Origin: Muribaculaceae bacterium
Lineage (GTDB): Bacteria; Bacteroidota; Bacteroidia; Bacteroidales; Muribaculaceae
Length of the DNA: 64,000 bases
Direction of reading: 5' to 3'
Assembly: GCA_022509085.1 (NCBI GenBank)
Contig: JAFLTW010000011.1
Location: 1 to 64,000, forward strand
In this document: positions 34,548-42,626 of the stretch, piece by piece
Position numbering within the stretch: position 1 is the stretch's first letter
Layout of the letters: each line of letters starts with the position of its first letter
The notes under the pieces: generated by a model
What the model saw: only the letters and a program-made list of their open reading frames with translations
The model's database searches: none
Told to the model about the DNA's origin: nothing
Position numbers and translations under genes: made by a program

Positions 34548-35345
34548 ATGAGGAATTTTTTAATTGTGATATTTGTGGTGGCCGGTGTGGCGTTGCTCTG
34601 CGGCTGGCTTATGGAGCAGAGCAGTGCTTCGGCAGGGCATCCGGTTGTGGCCGACGGCACCCTGGCGGCTGCGCGTGTGCCGGACAGTATCCCGGAGCAG
34701 CTGATGGAATACGAGGGCTTCACGGTGTCGTTCAACGCTGCCAACGGGACGCCCAACTGGGTTGCCTGGGAACTCCTGGGTTCGGAGTCGGAGGGTTCCG
34801 AGCAGCGCTACAACACCTTCTGGCAAGACGAGAGGGTAGAGGGTTGTCCCACCACATACGATTATTCCAATTCCGGTTACGACCGGGGACATATGTGTCC
34901 GGCGGCCGACCAGAAATGGAGCCGGCAGGCGATGATAGACTGTTTCTCGCTTGCCAATATGGTGCCTCAAGACCATGCGCTGAATGCCGGGGCCTGGCAG
35001 ACCCTCGAGAAGAAGGAGCGTGCCTGGGCCAAGCGCGACTCGGCGATTGTCATAATTGCCGGCCCCATCTATCAGGAGTCTGACACGAAGCGCATCGGCC
35101 AGAACGGCGTGCGCGTGCCGGGTGCGTTTTTCAAAGTTTTTATCGCTCTCTATGTCGAGCAACCGCGTGGCATAGGGTTCATATACCCCAATATGAGTTC
35201 GCCGGGAAATATGGCCAACTATTACACCACCATCGACGAGGTAGAGCGTATTACCGGCTTTGACTTTTTCTATAACCTCCCCGACGACCTCGAGGAGCAT
35301 ATTGAATCCACAGCATCTTTTAAGGAATGGGACAGAAGGGACTGA
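34548..35345 (+). CDS. DNA/RNA non-specific endonuclease, membrane-anchored or secreted
   Basis: A 265-residue nuclease of the NUC1/Serratia type. One N-terminal hydrophobic helix (FLIVIFVVAGVALLCGWLM) is followed by the nuclease domain: catalytic YDRGHMCPAAD near residue 108, LANMVPQDHALNAGAW near residue 140 with the metal-binding Asn, and GFIYPN. It probably degrades extracellular or periplasmic nucleic acids. mnmE begins inside its last codons (19-bp overlap), an unusual pairing of a secreted nuclease with a tRNA GTPase. The promoter abuts the ATG. Confidence 0.9.
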   Translation: MRNFLIVIFVVAGVALLCGWLMEQSSASAGHPVVADGTLAAARVPDSIPEQLMEYEGFTVSFNAANGTPNWVAWELLGSESEGSEQRYNTFWQDERVEGCPTTYDYSNSGYDRGHMCPAADQKWSRQAMIDCFSLANMVPQDHALNAGAWQTLEKKERAWAKRDSAIVIIAGPIYQESDTKRIGQNGVRVPGAFFKVFIALYVEQPRGIGFIYPNMSSPGNMANYYTTIDEVERITGFDFFYNLPDDLEEHIESTASFKEWDRRD

Positions 35346-36739
35346 ACACAAGGCCTGACACCATCGCGGCTGTCTCCACACCGCCGGGACGCGGAGGCAT
35401 CGCCGTGGTGCGCCTCTCCGGGCCTGACGCTATAAGCATCCTGCAGCGCTGCTGGCGGGGTGCCGACCCGTCGGGTTTCGCTTCCCACACCCTCCATCTG
35501 GGCTGGCTCGTCGACGCCCGCGGCGAGGATATCGACCAGGTGGTGTGCGCCTTCTACAAAGGGCCTCGGAGCTATACGGGCGAGGATGTAGTGGAACTCT
35601 CGTGCCACGGTTCGCCGTGGCTCCAGCAGGCGATTGTGAGCCGCCTCATCGACTGTGGCGCACGCTCCGCCCTTCCGGGGGAATTCACGCAGAGGGCTTT
35701 CCTCAACGGCACTCTCGACCTTGCGCAGGCTGAAGGTGTGGCCGACATGATTGCCGCCTCCTCAGCTGCCTCTGCGCGTATCGCGGCCTCGCAGTTGCGC
35801 GGCGACTTCTCGCGCCGTCTCGCCCGGCTGCGTGGCGACCTGCTCGACCTCGGTGTGCTGCTCGAGCTGGAGCTCGACTTCTCGGAAGAGGATGTGGAGT
35901 TTGCCGACCGCTCGAGGCTCGTCGAGCTGACACGCACGGTACTCGGAGTGGTGGAGAAGCTGGCGGGGTCGTTCCGTGCCGGCAACGCTTTCAAGAACGG
36001 TGTGCCCGTGGCCATCGTCGGAGTTCCCAACTCGGGGAAGTCCACCTTCCTCAACGCGCTGGTGGGGGAGGAGAGGGCCATCGTTTCCGACATACCCGGC
36101 ACGACGCGCGATGTGATTGAAGACACCGTGGAACTCGAGGGCGTCCTTTTCCGGTTTATCGACACCGCCGGGCTGCGAGAGAGCGACGATGTGGTGGAGC
36201 GCATCGGTGTTGAGCGGGCGCGTCGCAAGATTGCGGAGGCAGCCGTGGTGCTCTACATGATCGACCCCACGCAGGATGTCGCCCGTCAGCTGGCACTCAT
36301 GCACCGTACCGTGACCGACACCCGGGCCCGCGTCATCACCATAGTGTCGAAAGCCGATCTAACAAAGGCCGAATCCACGGACGGTCCGGCCAAGGCGGAG
36401 GGTAGCGTCGGCTATGATACCGCTGATGACTGCTTTGCCATCTCGGCCCGTACCGGCGCCGGCATTTCGGATGTAACTGCCGCATTGGTTGCCATCGCCA
36501 CGGAGGAATACGACCCTCAACAGGAACTCATAATCACCAACGCACGCCACTATGAGGCGCTCCGCCGTGCTGAGGCACCCCTCCGCCGACTGTTGGAGGG
36601 ACTGGAGACCGGCGTCTCCGCCGACTTCCTCGCGCAAGACCTCCGGGAGGCATCCCATCATCTGGGCACCATTACCGGCGACGTCACCTCCACCGACATC
36701 CTCCACACCATCTTCTCCCGCTACTGCATCGGCAAGTAG
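35327..36739 (+). CDS. mnmE: tRNA modification GTPase MnmE
   Basis: A 470-residue GTPase which with MnmG installs carboxymethylaminomethyl groups on wobble U34 of tRNAs. N-terminal folate-binding domain (DTIAAVSTPPGRGGIAVVRLSG), central helices, G domain with GVPNSGKSTFLN near residue 228, DIPGTTRD, DTAGLRE and SKAD, and the C-terminal CIGK that carries the essential Cys. The ATG at 35327 lies within the nuclease gene; a later start would cut the conserved N-terminal strand. Transcription probably comes from the nuclease promoter. Confidence 0.96.
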   Translation: MGQKGLNTRPDTIAAVSTPPGRGGIAVVRLSGPDAISILQRCWRGADPSGFASHTLHLGWLVDARGEDIDQVVCAFYKGPRSYTGEDVVELSCHGSPWLQQAIVSRLIDCGARSALPGEFTQRAFLNGTLDLAQAEGVADMIAASSAASARIAASQLRGDFSRRLARLRGDLLDLGVLLELELDFSEEDVEFADRSRLVELTRTVLGVVEKLAGSFRAGNAFKNGVPVAIVGVPNSGKSTFLNALVGEERAIVSDIPGTTRDVIEDTVELEGVLFRFIDTAGLRESDDVVERIGVERARRKIAEAAVVLYMIDPTQDVARQLALMHRTVTDTRARVITIVSKADLTKAESTDGPAKAEGSVGYDTADDCFAISARTGAGISDVTAALVAIATEEYDPQQELIITNARHYEALRRAEAPLRRLLEGLETGVSADFLAQDLREASHHLGTITGDVTSTDILHTIFSRYCIGK

Positions 36740-36765
36740 AATGTATTGAGAAAATTCAGGACTTA

Positions 36766-36898
36766 TTAGGCCTTAATTGTCCGTTCTATCCTTTCAAATA
36801 CGGTTTCCGCCTCGTCTCTGTCAAGACTTCGAAGTCAGTGCAAGCCGACCTACCAAGTTACCGACCCACCAGACTTCAACCGATTTGATACTATTCAT
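36766..36898 (-). pseudogene. hipA: Collapsed hipA toxin gene
   Basis: An ATG at 36898, overlapping the antitoxin stop codon, opens a frame reading MNSIKSVEVWWVGNLVGRL then stops at 36821. This is the N-terminal start of a HipA kinase (family pattern VEV..-G-LVGRLAL). After a frameshift the next ~18 codons (RDEAETVFERIERTIKA) down to TAA at 36766 look like the C-terminal end. About 95% of the normal gene is missing. This interval would otherwise look empty. Confidence 0.6.
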
Positions 36899-37208
36899 TC
36901 TTCTTTCCTCGTTTACGTTTCACATTACTTTCCGCCAGTACCTCATCGATCGACTGATACTGTCTCTGCGCAAACAATGCCTCAAAATCACGCAAGGCGT
37001 TGAGCGCAAAAGCAATTTGCAGCAGACCTTTCAGCGATATTTCTCCCGTCCGCTCGAATCTTCGGTAGGTCGGCAACTTGATACCGGCACGGACGCACAG
37101 CCCCTCCTGCGTCAGATTCATCTCCAGGCGACGCGTCTTCACCCGTCTGGCAATTTGCACAGCCACCTCCTGTGGCATTTCTACGATAACCGATAATATA
37201 TTATCCAT
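36891..37208 (-). CDS. XRE/HipB-type antitoxin (orphan)
   Basis: A 105-residue protein with one helix-turn-helix: ARRVKTRRLEMNLTQEGLCVRAGIKLPTYRRFERTGEISLKGLLQIAFAL, followed by LRDFEALF and a basic tail (VKRKRGKKNE). This resembles Bacteroidales HTH proteins paired with HipA kinases, and a hipA remnant indeed follows with an overlapping start. The toxin has been lost, leaving an antitoxin or regulator. A perfect palindrome 20 bp upstream is a likely autoregulatory operator. The ATG at 37208 is preferred; a TTG three codons earlier also exists. Confidence 0.8.
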   Translation of the reverse strand: MDNILSVIVEMPQEVAVQIARRVKTRRLEMNLTQEGLCVRAGIKLPTYRRFERTGEISLKGLLQIAFALNALRDFEALFAQRQYQSIDEVLAESNVKRKRGKKNE

Positions 37209-37227
37209 TAATACCAAAATAGCAGTA

Positions 37228-37251
37228 CAAATGATATCATAATATCATTTG
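37228..37251. promoter_or_regulatory. Perfect palindromic operator upstream of the antitoxin gene
   Basis: CAAATGATAT (37228-37237), spacer CATA, ATATCATTTG (37242-37251). Symmetry and position fit binding by a dimer of the HTH protein at 36891-37208. Confidence 0.6.
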
Positions 37252-37303
37252 CAAAGATAATACTTTTTCCTGAAAACCCATAGCAAAATCAAAGTTTTTT
37301 TCG

Positions 37304-37401
37304 ACATATGAGGGAGGATGGTGTTCGAGTAGGGTTTAGGAGGTATAGTTGGCCCAAACGGGTATTTTTTTAGTCGTTTGGGCCAAGTATAGGGGATTAT
37401 G
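37304..37401 (+). repeat. Left inverted boundary repeat with one palindromic unit
   Basis: The first 83 bp (37304-37386) match the reverse complement of 45458-45540 at about 72 of 83 positions by hand. It contains TTGGCCCAAACG (37349-37360), a 14-nt T-rich loop and CGTTTGGGCCAA (37375-37386), a perfect 12-bp palindrome. The final bases (37387-37401) resemble the spacer that follows another unit on the right. It ends just at the fic stop codon, so it may also act as a 3' hairpin for fic. Confidence 0.8.
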
Positions 37402-38497
37402 GGGTTGGAGGGAGGAGGTAGTGGGAGCTGCGACCGGAGGATGGACCTTGACGGAGCAGCCCTTTTGCGAGGAGGTCGTGGATGTCGCGGAGGGCGGTAT
37501 CTTGGGAGCAGTGGCAGATTTTAGCCCACTTTGAGGAGGTCAATTTACCGTCGAAACCGTCCCAAAGTCGATTGAGCACTTTTCGCTGGCGTTCATTGAT
37601 TTCCACATTATGGAAACGGGTCCAAAACGCAGCCTTCATGAGGGTTCGTTCTATGGTTTGCGAAGCATTATCGATTGCCTTTTCCAGACAGTCGAAAAAC
37701 CATAAAAGCCATTCGGTGACATTGAGATTTCCCCGCTGTGTTCTTTCGAGGACATCGTAATAGGATTTCTTATTACGGTTAATTTCTGCCGACATACTGT
37801 AAAATCTGCTTAGGTCTGTATCAAGACGAGCCAAAGACATATCGGCAACAGTACGACTCAATCTACCGTTACCGTCATCGAAAGGATGGATAGTAACAAA
37901 CCAGAGGTGAGCCACAGCCGCCAGTATAAACGGGGACTGTTGGGAGGCGTTATACCACCGGAAAAACTTTTCCATTTCGGCGGGAACGGCTGAACCAGTC
38001 GGAGCTTGGAAATGTGCTTTCTCATGGCCGAGCGCACCGGAAACCACCTGCATGGGTTCGTCACCAACCCTCCAACCAGCTACGGTAATTTTTCGCATAC
38101 CGCTTCTTCCAACGGGGAAAAGGGCTGCGTGCCAGTTAAAGAGTCTTTCGGGTGAAAGAGGAGCACAGCAATTATGGACAGCATCGAACATTACATCTAC
38201 AATGCCCTCGACATAATGATCGGAGGCTAAAAGACCATCTTCCTCTATACCGAGGTTGCGGGCCACACTGCTTCTGACGGACATAGGGTTAAGTTGGATG
38301 CCTTCAATTTCTGACGAACCGAGGATTTCATCGGTCATAGCAGAAAGGAGGGAGTGTTTTTTATCGTCAAAACCGAGCATTGACATACGGCCAACAAGGA
38401 GACCGTGACGTTGGGACAGGCGCGCGAGAGGTTCAACTAGAACCTCTGCATCCCAGTAGAAATTGGGCCAATCGGAGCGTTGCCAGATAAAATTCAT
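37397..38497 (-). CDS. Fic domain protein with N-terminal DUF4172-type region
   Basis: A 366-residue Fic protein; such enzymes transfer AMP or similar groups from nucleotides onto protein hydroxyls. The catalytic motif HPFDDGNGR is intact at residues 204-212. The N-terminal region carries the self-inhibitory pattern [ST]xxxE[GN] as SSEIEG at 61-66, making it a class II Fic. The C-terminal ~80 residues form a winged-helix-like domain (LTSSKWAKICHCSQDTALRDIHDLLAKGLL) that could bind DNA. Its promoter is a near-perfect consensus that abuts the ATG and is overlapped by an inverted repeat, suggesting autoregulation. No separate antitoxin is adjacent. Confidence 0.88.
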   Translation of the reverse strand: MNFIWQRSDWPNFYWDAEVLVEPLARLSQRHGLLVGRMSMLGFDDKKHSLLSAMTDEILGSSEIEGIQLNPMSVRSSVARNLGIEEDGLLASDHYVEGIVDVMFDAVHNCCAPLSPERLFNWHAALFPVGRSGMRKITVAGWRVGDEPMQVVSGALGHEKAHFQAPTGSAVPAEMEKFFRWYNASQQSPFILAAVAHLWFVTIHPFDDGNGRLSRTVADMSLARLDTDLSRFYSMSAEINRNKKSYYDVLERTQRGNLNVTEWLLWFFDCLEKAIDNASQTIERTLMKAAFWTRFHNVEINERQRKVLNRLWDGFDGKLTSSKWAKICHCSQDTALRDIHDLLAKGLLRQGPSSGRSSHYLLPPTP

Positions 38498-38501
38498 GGT
38501 A

Positions 38502-38545
38502 CAAAGATAGGCAAATGCGGTGAATAAGACAAATAATCACCGCAT
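38502..38545 (-). promoter_or_regulatory. fic promoter with overlapping operator
   Basis: On the minus strand TTTG (38530-38533), 20 nt, TATCTTTG (38502-38509), then ATG at 38497. ATGCGGTGA (38515-38523) and TCACCGCAT (38537-38545) form a 9-bp inverted repeat around the -33 box. A competing hairpin, AATAATCACCGCA with TGCGGAGATTATT (38532-38561), has one mismatch. The transcript would be nearly leaderless. Confidence 0.6.
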
Positions 38546-38590
38546 TTTTGCGGAGATTATTGGCTCGGAACGGGCTCGAGACGATTTCTA

Positions 38591-38697
38591 AGCCTCGCGC
38601 GGGACATACCTTGCGATATGGGGGTTCGCGAGAGTTTGTCTTGCGCGGGAAGAGCCTCGCAATTTTTAGTTTTACGACCTGAAGTTTGCGCGAGGCT
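38591..38697. other. GC-rich palindromic segment in the fic/small-gene divergent region
   Basis: AGCCTCGCGC (38591-38600) pairs with GCGCGAGGCT (38688-38697). A second AGCCTCGC lies at 38653-38660 and could pair with the same right arm, and GCGCGGGA occurs twice. The rest of the 353-bp gap holds the two promoters. It may be an alternative-structure element or a set of protein-binding sites. Confidence 0.4.
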
Positions 38698-38799
38698 GAA
38701 CTCGCTGCTACGAAGATAGAGAGAGTTGAGATGATAGGAAGGTCACGGAAAGGAGGGTAAAGATAATCGTGATTGATAGGAGAAAAAAGGGACATAAAT

Positions 38800-38830
38800 T
38801 TTGATAAATGGTTGATTTTTTGTAACTTTG
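38800..38830 (+). promoter_or_regulatory. Promoter of the 88-residue gene
   Basis: TTTG 38800-38803, 19 nt, TAACTTTG 38823-38830. The ATG is at 38851. The right-hand copy of this region keeps a -7 box (TAAATTTG, minus strand 43754-43761) but no matching -33. Confidence 0.6.
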
Positions 38831-39207
38831 TAGAAGAAAACAGAAGAGATATGAAAGCGAAAGTATATTTAATAGGAGAAAGTTGGCTGATATCCATGAT
38901 AGAGGATAAGGACATTCAGGGATTTCGCGATTACGTTGAGAATGAGGAGTTTCCACTGTTTGAGGAACCGATAGAATTTGACACAGAGAAGGAGGCTCAG
39001 AGGTTTTGTGCGAGCCTTTACGTCGAAGGGTCTGAGGGATTCCCGACGGAGGTGTTGCCTCTCCGCAGTTATGAGAAGTACGACCAGCCTTATATTGAAG
39101 CTATCGAGAGTATATAATGACAGACAGGATGACCCCCGAGCAGCGACATCGGTGTATGGCTGCCATCAGGGGTAAAGACACCAAACCGGAGATGACGGTA
39201 CGCCGTT
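38823..39207 (+). repeat. Left arm of the nested inverted duplication
   Basis: Matches the reverse complement of 43537-43761 except for a 160-bp segment (38891-39050) absent on the right. The stretch 39117-39207 differs from its partner at only 2 of 91 positions, so the duplication is recent or kept alike by recombination. The arms flank the restriction, methylation and vsr genes. Confidence 0.85.
38851..39117 (+). CDS. Small acidic protein of unknown function
   Basis: An 88-residue protein (MKAKVYLIGESWL start), rich in Glu and Asp, with no signal peptide or membrane helix and no recognised family. A consensus promoter lies 21 bp upstream. Its stop codon overlaps the ATG of a truncated vsr copy (TAATG), so small gene and vsr were once an operon. 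A damaged copy of the same gene precedes the intact vsr at 43628-43733. Association with a restriction-modification locus suggests a regulatory or inhibitory role, which is inference. Confidence 0.65.
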   Translation: MKAKVYLIGESWLISMIEDKDIQGFRDYVENEEFPLFEEPIEFDTEKEAQRFCASLYVEGSEGFPTEVLPLRSYEKYDQPYIEAIESI

Positions 39208-39212
39208 CTTGA
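39117..39212 (+). pseudogene. vsr: Truncated vsr copy
   Basis: The first 30 codons equal the start of the intact Vsr (MTDRMTPEQRHRCMAAIRGK and on to TVRR), then the sequence diverges and a stop follows one codon later. The catalytic residues are missing. Identity to the intact gene ends sharply at 39207. Confidence 0.85.
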
Positions 39213-39308
39213 TGTTTTCAAGTATCTGGGCTTCAGGCGTATTGAAATTTAATGATAATTTTTTTAACTTTTACCCCTGCATTCCTCGGTACTATCCAGT
39301 AATTATTT

Positions 39309-40523
39309 TTATGCTCCCCTTAATTTATATGTTTCACTTTTAGGGAATAATAAACTTCTTGCTGAACTCTTGATTTTAAAACTATAAGTGTCTCCTCCAG
39401 AACGTCGGCATAAAAGAAAATCTACCGTTATTTGCCCTTGATCAAGAAGCACATCAAATTGAGAAGGTATAGGGTTCTTTGTATGGAGTATTTTTGTACA
39501 TCTAAAATATTCTTTACCGCCTTCTATCTTCGTCTCGGCATCAATCCAGAATGTTTCCCTATGCTTGATAAGAAGTCGTTCATGTAATTTCAAAAGTTTC
39601 CAAGCTGCTACATCTTTTATTTTAGGATAACTTCCATCCTCAGGGTTCATAGCAAACTCATCTGCTTCCAGAAGCCCTTTTTGTGGTGCGACTAAAAGTC
39701 CGAGTCCTTGTGGATTCGGTCTGCCGGCAGAGAGGGTCACATGCAAGGTTTTATTAGAATAACCAGCTGGAATATACCCATACTCATCAACTATTTCTTT
39801 GCCACTTTTCAAACGACTGATAGCCCATTCTGGAGATTGGGTAAACAAAGTGTTCCTAACCCTTGAAGCCTCCCTATGACTTTTCAATTCAATGCCCTTA
39901 TAGTCAGGAGTTGTATCAGCATTCATTGGTATACCCAACATTGTTTCAATTGTCCTTCCAACCCCTGTGTCTGCGAATCTTTCTGCAACTGTCCATTCAG
40001 ACATTCTGTCTTTGATAAGGTCTAGCAATTCCTCACTTATACTGTTTTTGACAGTAGAAATTTGTTTTATGAGGTCTTGAAGAGGAGTAACGATGGGTGA
40101 ATTGTATACTTTGGGAATATTGATGGTGGATAGATTGATTGTGTAAAGAACCCCGTTTAATGCAATAATGGCAAAGATGTCATCAACATGAAGGAACTCT
40201 ACTCCCCGAACCTTATTGACCCACATTCGTGGGTCTCCCTTTTTGGTTATAGGTCTATATAATGAAGTTTTAGTCTGATGTTCACTTGTTTCCGTGAGAA
40301 TATATGTCTCAATGAAACGTTTGCCTAATTCCCCCTGCGGTTGGGTTTCGTAATCATGAATACCACACTCTTTGAAATATGCCCTTACTGGAGCGGTTGC
40401 ATCCAATATACTTTTCTTCAAACCTGTTTCAGTAACTTGAATGGTGGCAAATTGAATTTGTTTGTCAACTAAGAATCGTACATTCTTCTTTTCAAACTCA
40501 TTATATTGACGCATGTGTATCAT
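39309..40523 (-). CDS. MvaI/BcnI-type type II restriction endonuclease
   Basis: A 404-residue nuclease. TPDYKGIELKSHRE near residues 205-218 has a PD-(D/E)xK-like core (Asp207, Glu212, Lys214) in the form characteristic of MvaI/BcnI enzymes, which cut inside CCWGG or CCSGG; EWTVAERFADTGVGRTIETMLGI and the later KTLHVTLSAGRPNPQGLGL also fit. MvaI/BcnI act as monomers. The adjacent C5 methyltransferase and Vsr support a CCWGG-like target, but the exact site is inferred. It starts 7 bp after the methyltransferase stop. Met4 is an alternative start. AT-rich composition suggests horizontal transfer. Confidence 0.82.
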   Translation of the reverse strand: MIHMRQYNEFEKKNVRFLVDKQIQFATIQVTETGLKKSILDATAPVRAYFKECGIHDYETQPQGELGKRFIETYILTETSEHQTKTSLYRPITKKGDPRMWVNKVRGVEFLHVDDIFAIIALNGVLYTINLSTINIPKVYNSPIVTPLQDLIKQISTVKNSISEELLDLIKDRMSEWTVAERFADTGVGRTIETMLGIPMNADTTPDYKGIELKSHREASRVRNTLFTQSPEWAISRLKSGKEIVDEYGYIPAGYSNKTLHVTLSAGRPNPQGLGLLVAPQKGLLEADEFAMNPEDGSYPKIKDVAAWKLLKLHERLLIKHRETFWIDAETKIEGGKEYFRCTKILHTKNPIPSQFDVLLDQGQITVDFLLCRRSGGDTYSFKIKSSARSLLFPKSETYKLRGA

Positions 40524-40530
40524 TATCCAT

Positions 40531-42417
40531 TCATTTTATGTGTTTGAGAATCGTATTTGCAATGGCTCTTGCCATTAGAGGAGGCACAGCGTTGCCTACA
40601 AGAGTAAATTGAGGTATCTCGGATTTCCTTTTAGTCCCTCCAGTCTGTCTTTTACCCTGAAAAACGAAAGAATCATCAAAGGACTGAAGTCTTGCCATCT
40701 CACGAACTGTCATTGCCCTATGAGCTGAATAATGGATAAAGTCATCAGGCATAGTCACTACCGTAGGACTTTGACCCTTCGGATTCAAAACTGTGTAATT
40801 CCTTTTGTTGGAATCAAGGCCCAGTCTGGAAAGTTCTGATTTACAAGTTGAATCGTATACTCCATGCTGAGCGATAACCTGTAATCTCTTTTTCACATCC
40901 TCATTTTGGGAACTCGTCTGATGATTATACAGCACTGTTGGCTCGCAACAAAAGAGGTTATTCTCCAAGTCGTCTATTGACTTCACATAGAATGGTTCTT
41001 CTTCAAAATCGAACCTATGGGAGAGTCTTCCTATTTTAGACCATTCTGCAAAAGTATGGGTTTCTCCTTCATCTGTTATATGACCTCCTACCTCCCGACG
41101 GCGGATTAAAGGTTCGTATTCATCGATAATGTTTCTATCCCCATAATGGGTTTCTACACTTCCATTAGCTATGAAATCCAAATCATGAAGTGCTTCATAT
41201 ACCGTCACTTTCTCTTCTTTAGAAATGGTGGCGGGAATTTCATCAATTAGTTCTTGGTCTTTACGACACCCTATAAAAATAACCCTTTCACGGTTTTGAG
41301 GCACACCATAGTCAGAAGAATTAATAACTATTGGCCTTGATACTCTGTATAATATTAAGTCTTCCAGAAGATTCTGAAGTTCGTCAGAGGAGCCATCACT
41401 CTTTGCATATTGTTTAACTACCTCAAACGCTTCATCCAATGTAAATGAGTATAACCGAATCATATCCCTAAATTCATTAAGGTCAGCCCAATTCTTGTCA
41501 AAGGCATCAAATGTATCCAGAGCAGAAAGGATGGAATTGATTATGGTAGAATCATCAATCAGAGATAAGAAACTGTTGATCCCGTTTACAAAGAAATCAT
41601 TGTCAACATCTGCGAGTGTTTTCAAATTAATAACTCCTGAAGAGATTTTCTCTCTTTCATCGGTATATCTCAATAGATTAAGCCCATGACGGATAGTCGC
41701 AATCTTGGAATCGGTCTTGCTTAGCCTGTATTCAATCTTTCGGGTGATACTCTTGAACTGGCCTTCAAGATAAGAGAAGTATTCACTGCGTGCGTGTTCA
41801 GACTTATCATCGTCACTTATCTCCATTTGCACTTTCTTTACAATACAGTTCTTCACAAATGTAGATGCACTTTTTGAAAGCATTTTGTCTAGATAAACTA
41901 AAAATTGGGGAACGTTCTTATCATCTATAATGGAACGTATCTCCCTCATTATTGCTTCTTTGAAGTGACCTTTATCTTTTGTCAGCAGTCCCTTGACATT
42001 CTCCATAACAAAGTATTTGGGACGAAGTGTCCTGATGACATTTAGATAGTGAAGGAAGAGATTATCTCTCTTATCAAAACGTTTCCTGCGTCCTGAAAGA
42101 CTGAAACTTTGGCAACTTGGGCCACCCGTTACAACATCTATTTCTTGGCCCCCAAGTTCTTTTAACAACCGTTGCGTGAAATCAGGTGCCATGATATCAC
42201 CAGTCAGGAACTTGGTGTCAAGTCCAAGCTGATGATTATAACGTACCCGATGAGTAAGTTCACAGTTTTCGTTAATATCACTGGCGAGAATAAACTTATA
42301 ATACTTGTCAGGAGTATAAGCTTGCAAGAATCCCTCGCTGATACCACCTGCACCTGCGAATAAATCCAAGAATGTAATACCCTTTTTCCCTTTGAGGAAT
42401 TCTTTTCTTTCGGCCAT
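40531..42417 (-). CDS. DNA (cytosine-5) methyltransferase
   Basis: A 628-residue enzyme protecting the target of the adjacent nuclease. Motif I LDLFAGAGGISEGF at 18-30; motif IV GGPSCQSFS with catalytic Cys102 (Ser in place of the usual second Pro); motif VI MENVKGLL; motif VIII QNRERVIFIG near residue 380; motif X GNAVPPLMARAIA near residue 610. About 230 residues, mainly helical, separate motifs VI and VIII, which is unusually long. The ATG at 42417 is preferred over an earlier frame start because of the conserved N-terminus. Gene order methylase then nuclease lets methylation be established first. Confidence 0.92.
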   Translation of the reverse strand: MAERKEFLKGKKGITFLDLFAGAGGISEGFLQAYTPDKYYKFILASDINENCELTHRVRYNHQLGLDTKFLTGDIMAPDFTQRLLKELGGQEIDVVTGGPSCQSFSLSGRRKRFDKRDNLFLHYLNVIRTLRPKYFVMENVKGLLTKDKGHFKEAIMREIRSIIDDKNVPQFLVYLDKMLSKSASTFVKNCIVKKVQMEISDDDKSEHARSEYFSYLEGQFKSITRKIEYRLSKTDSKIATIRHGLNLLRYTDEREKISSGVINLKTLADVDNDFFVNGINSFLSLIDDSTIINSILSALDTFDAFDKNWADLNEFRDMIRLYSFTLDEAFEVVKQYAKSDGSSDELQNLLEDLILYRVSRPIVINSSDYGVPQNRERVIFIGCRKDQELIDEIPATISKEEKVTVYEALHDLDFIANGSVETHYGDRNIIDEYEPLIRRREVGGHITDEGETHTFAEWSKIGRLSHRFDFEEEPFYVKSIDDLENNLFCCEPTVLYNHQTSSQNEDVKKRLQVIAQHGVYDSTCKSELSRLGLDSNKRNYTVLNPKGQSPTVVTMPDDFIHYSAHRAMTVREMARLQSFDDSFVFQGKRQTGGTKRKSEIPQFTLVGNAVPPLMARAIANTILKHIK

Positions 42418-42558
42418 ATTTATTATTACAGAAACTCCCTTATAGTGCCGACTGGAGACCAAACCTTTTTGCTTATAAAAGAGTTTTGATAATTTGCTTA
42501 TCTTTAGATTTTTATTTATATTTGTAGGTCTTTGTCAGCGGCAAGCGCATATATATTG

Positions 42559-42566
42559 CAAAGTTA
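42559..42566 (-). promoter_or_regulatory. -7 element upstream of the methyltransferase
   Basis: TAACTTTG on the minus strand, with TTTC 20 nt further upstream as a weak -33. The leader would be ~140 nt. It gives the methylase-nuclease pair its own promoter, separate from vsr. Confidence 0.45.
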
Positions 42567-42626
42567 CAAAAAATTTGCCTGATTTTGAAATAGTCCCTGG
42601 TTAAAATGAAATGACACCCAGATCAC

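Noticed and set aside
37349..37386. A simple rho-independent terminator for fic
   Set aside because: The palindrome is perfect but has no T-run after it on the fic strand, and it is one member of the repeat family at 45352-45510, so termination is at most a secondary role.
39117..39212. A functional second Vsr
   Set aside because: The frame stops after 31 codons and lacks Asp51 and the catalytic histidines.
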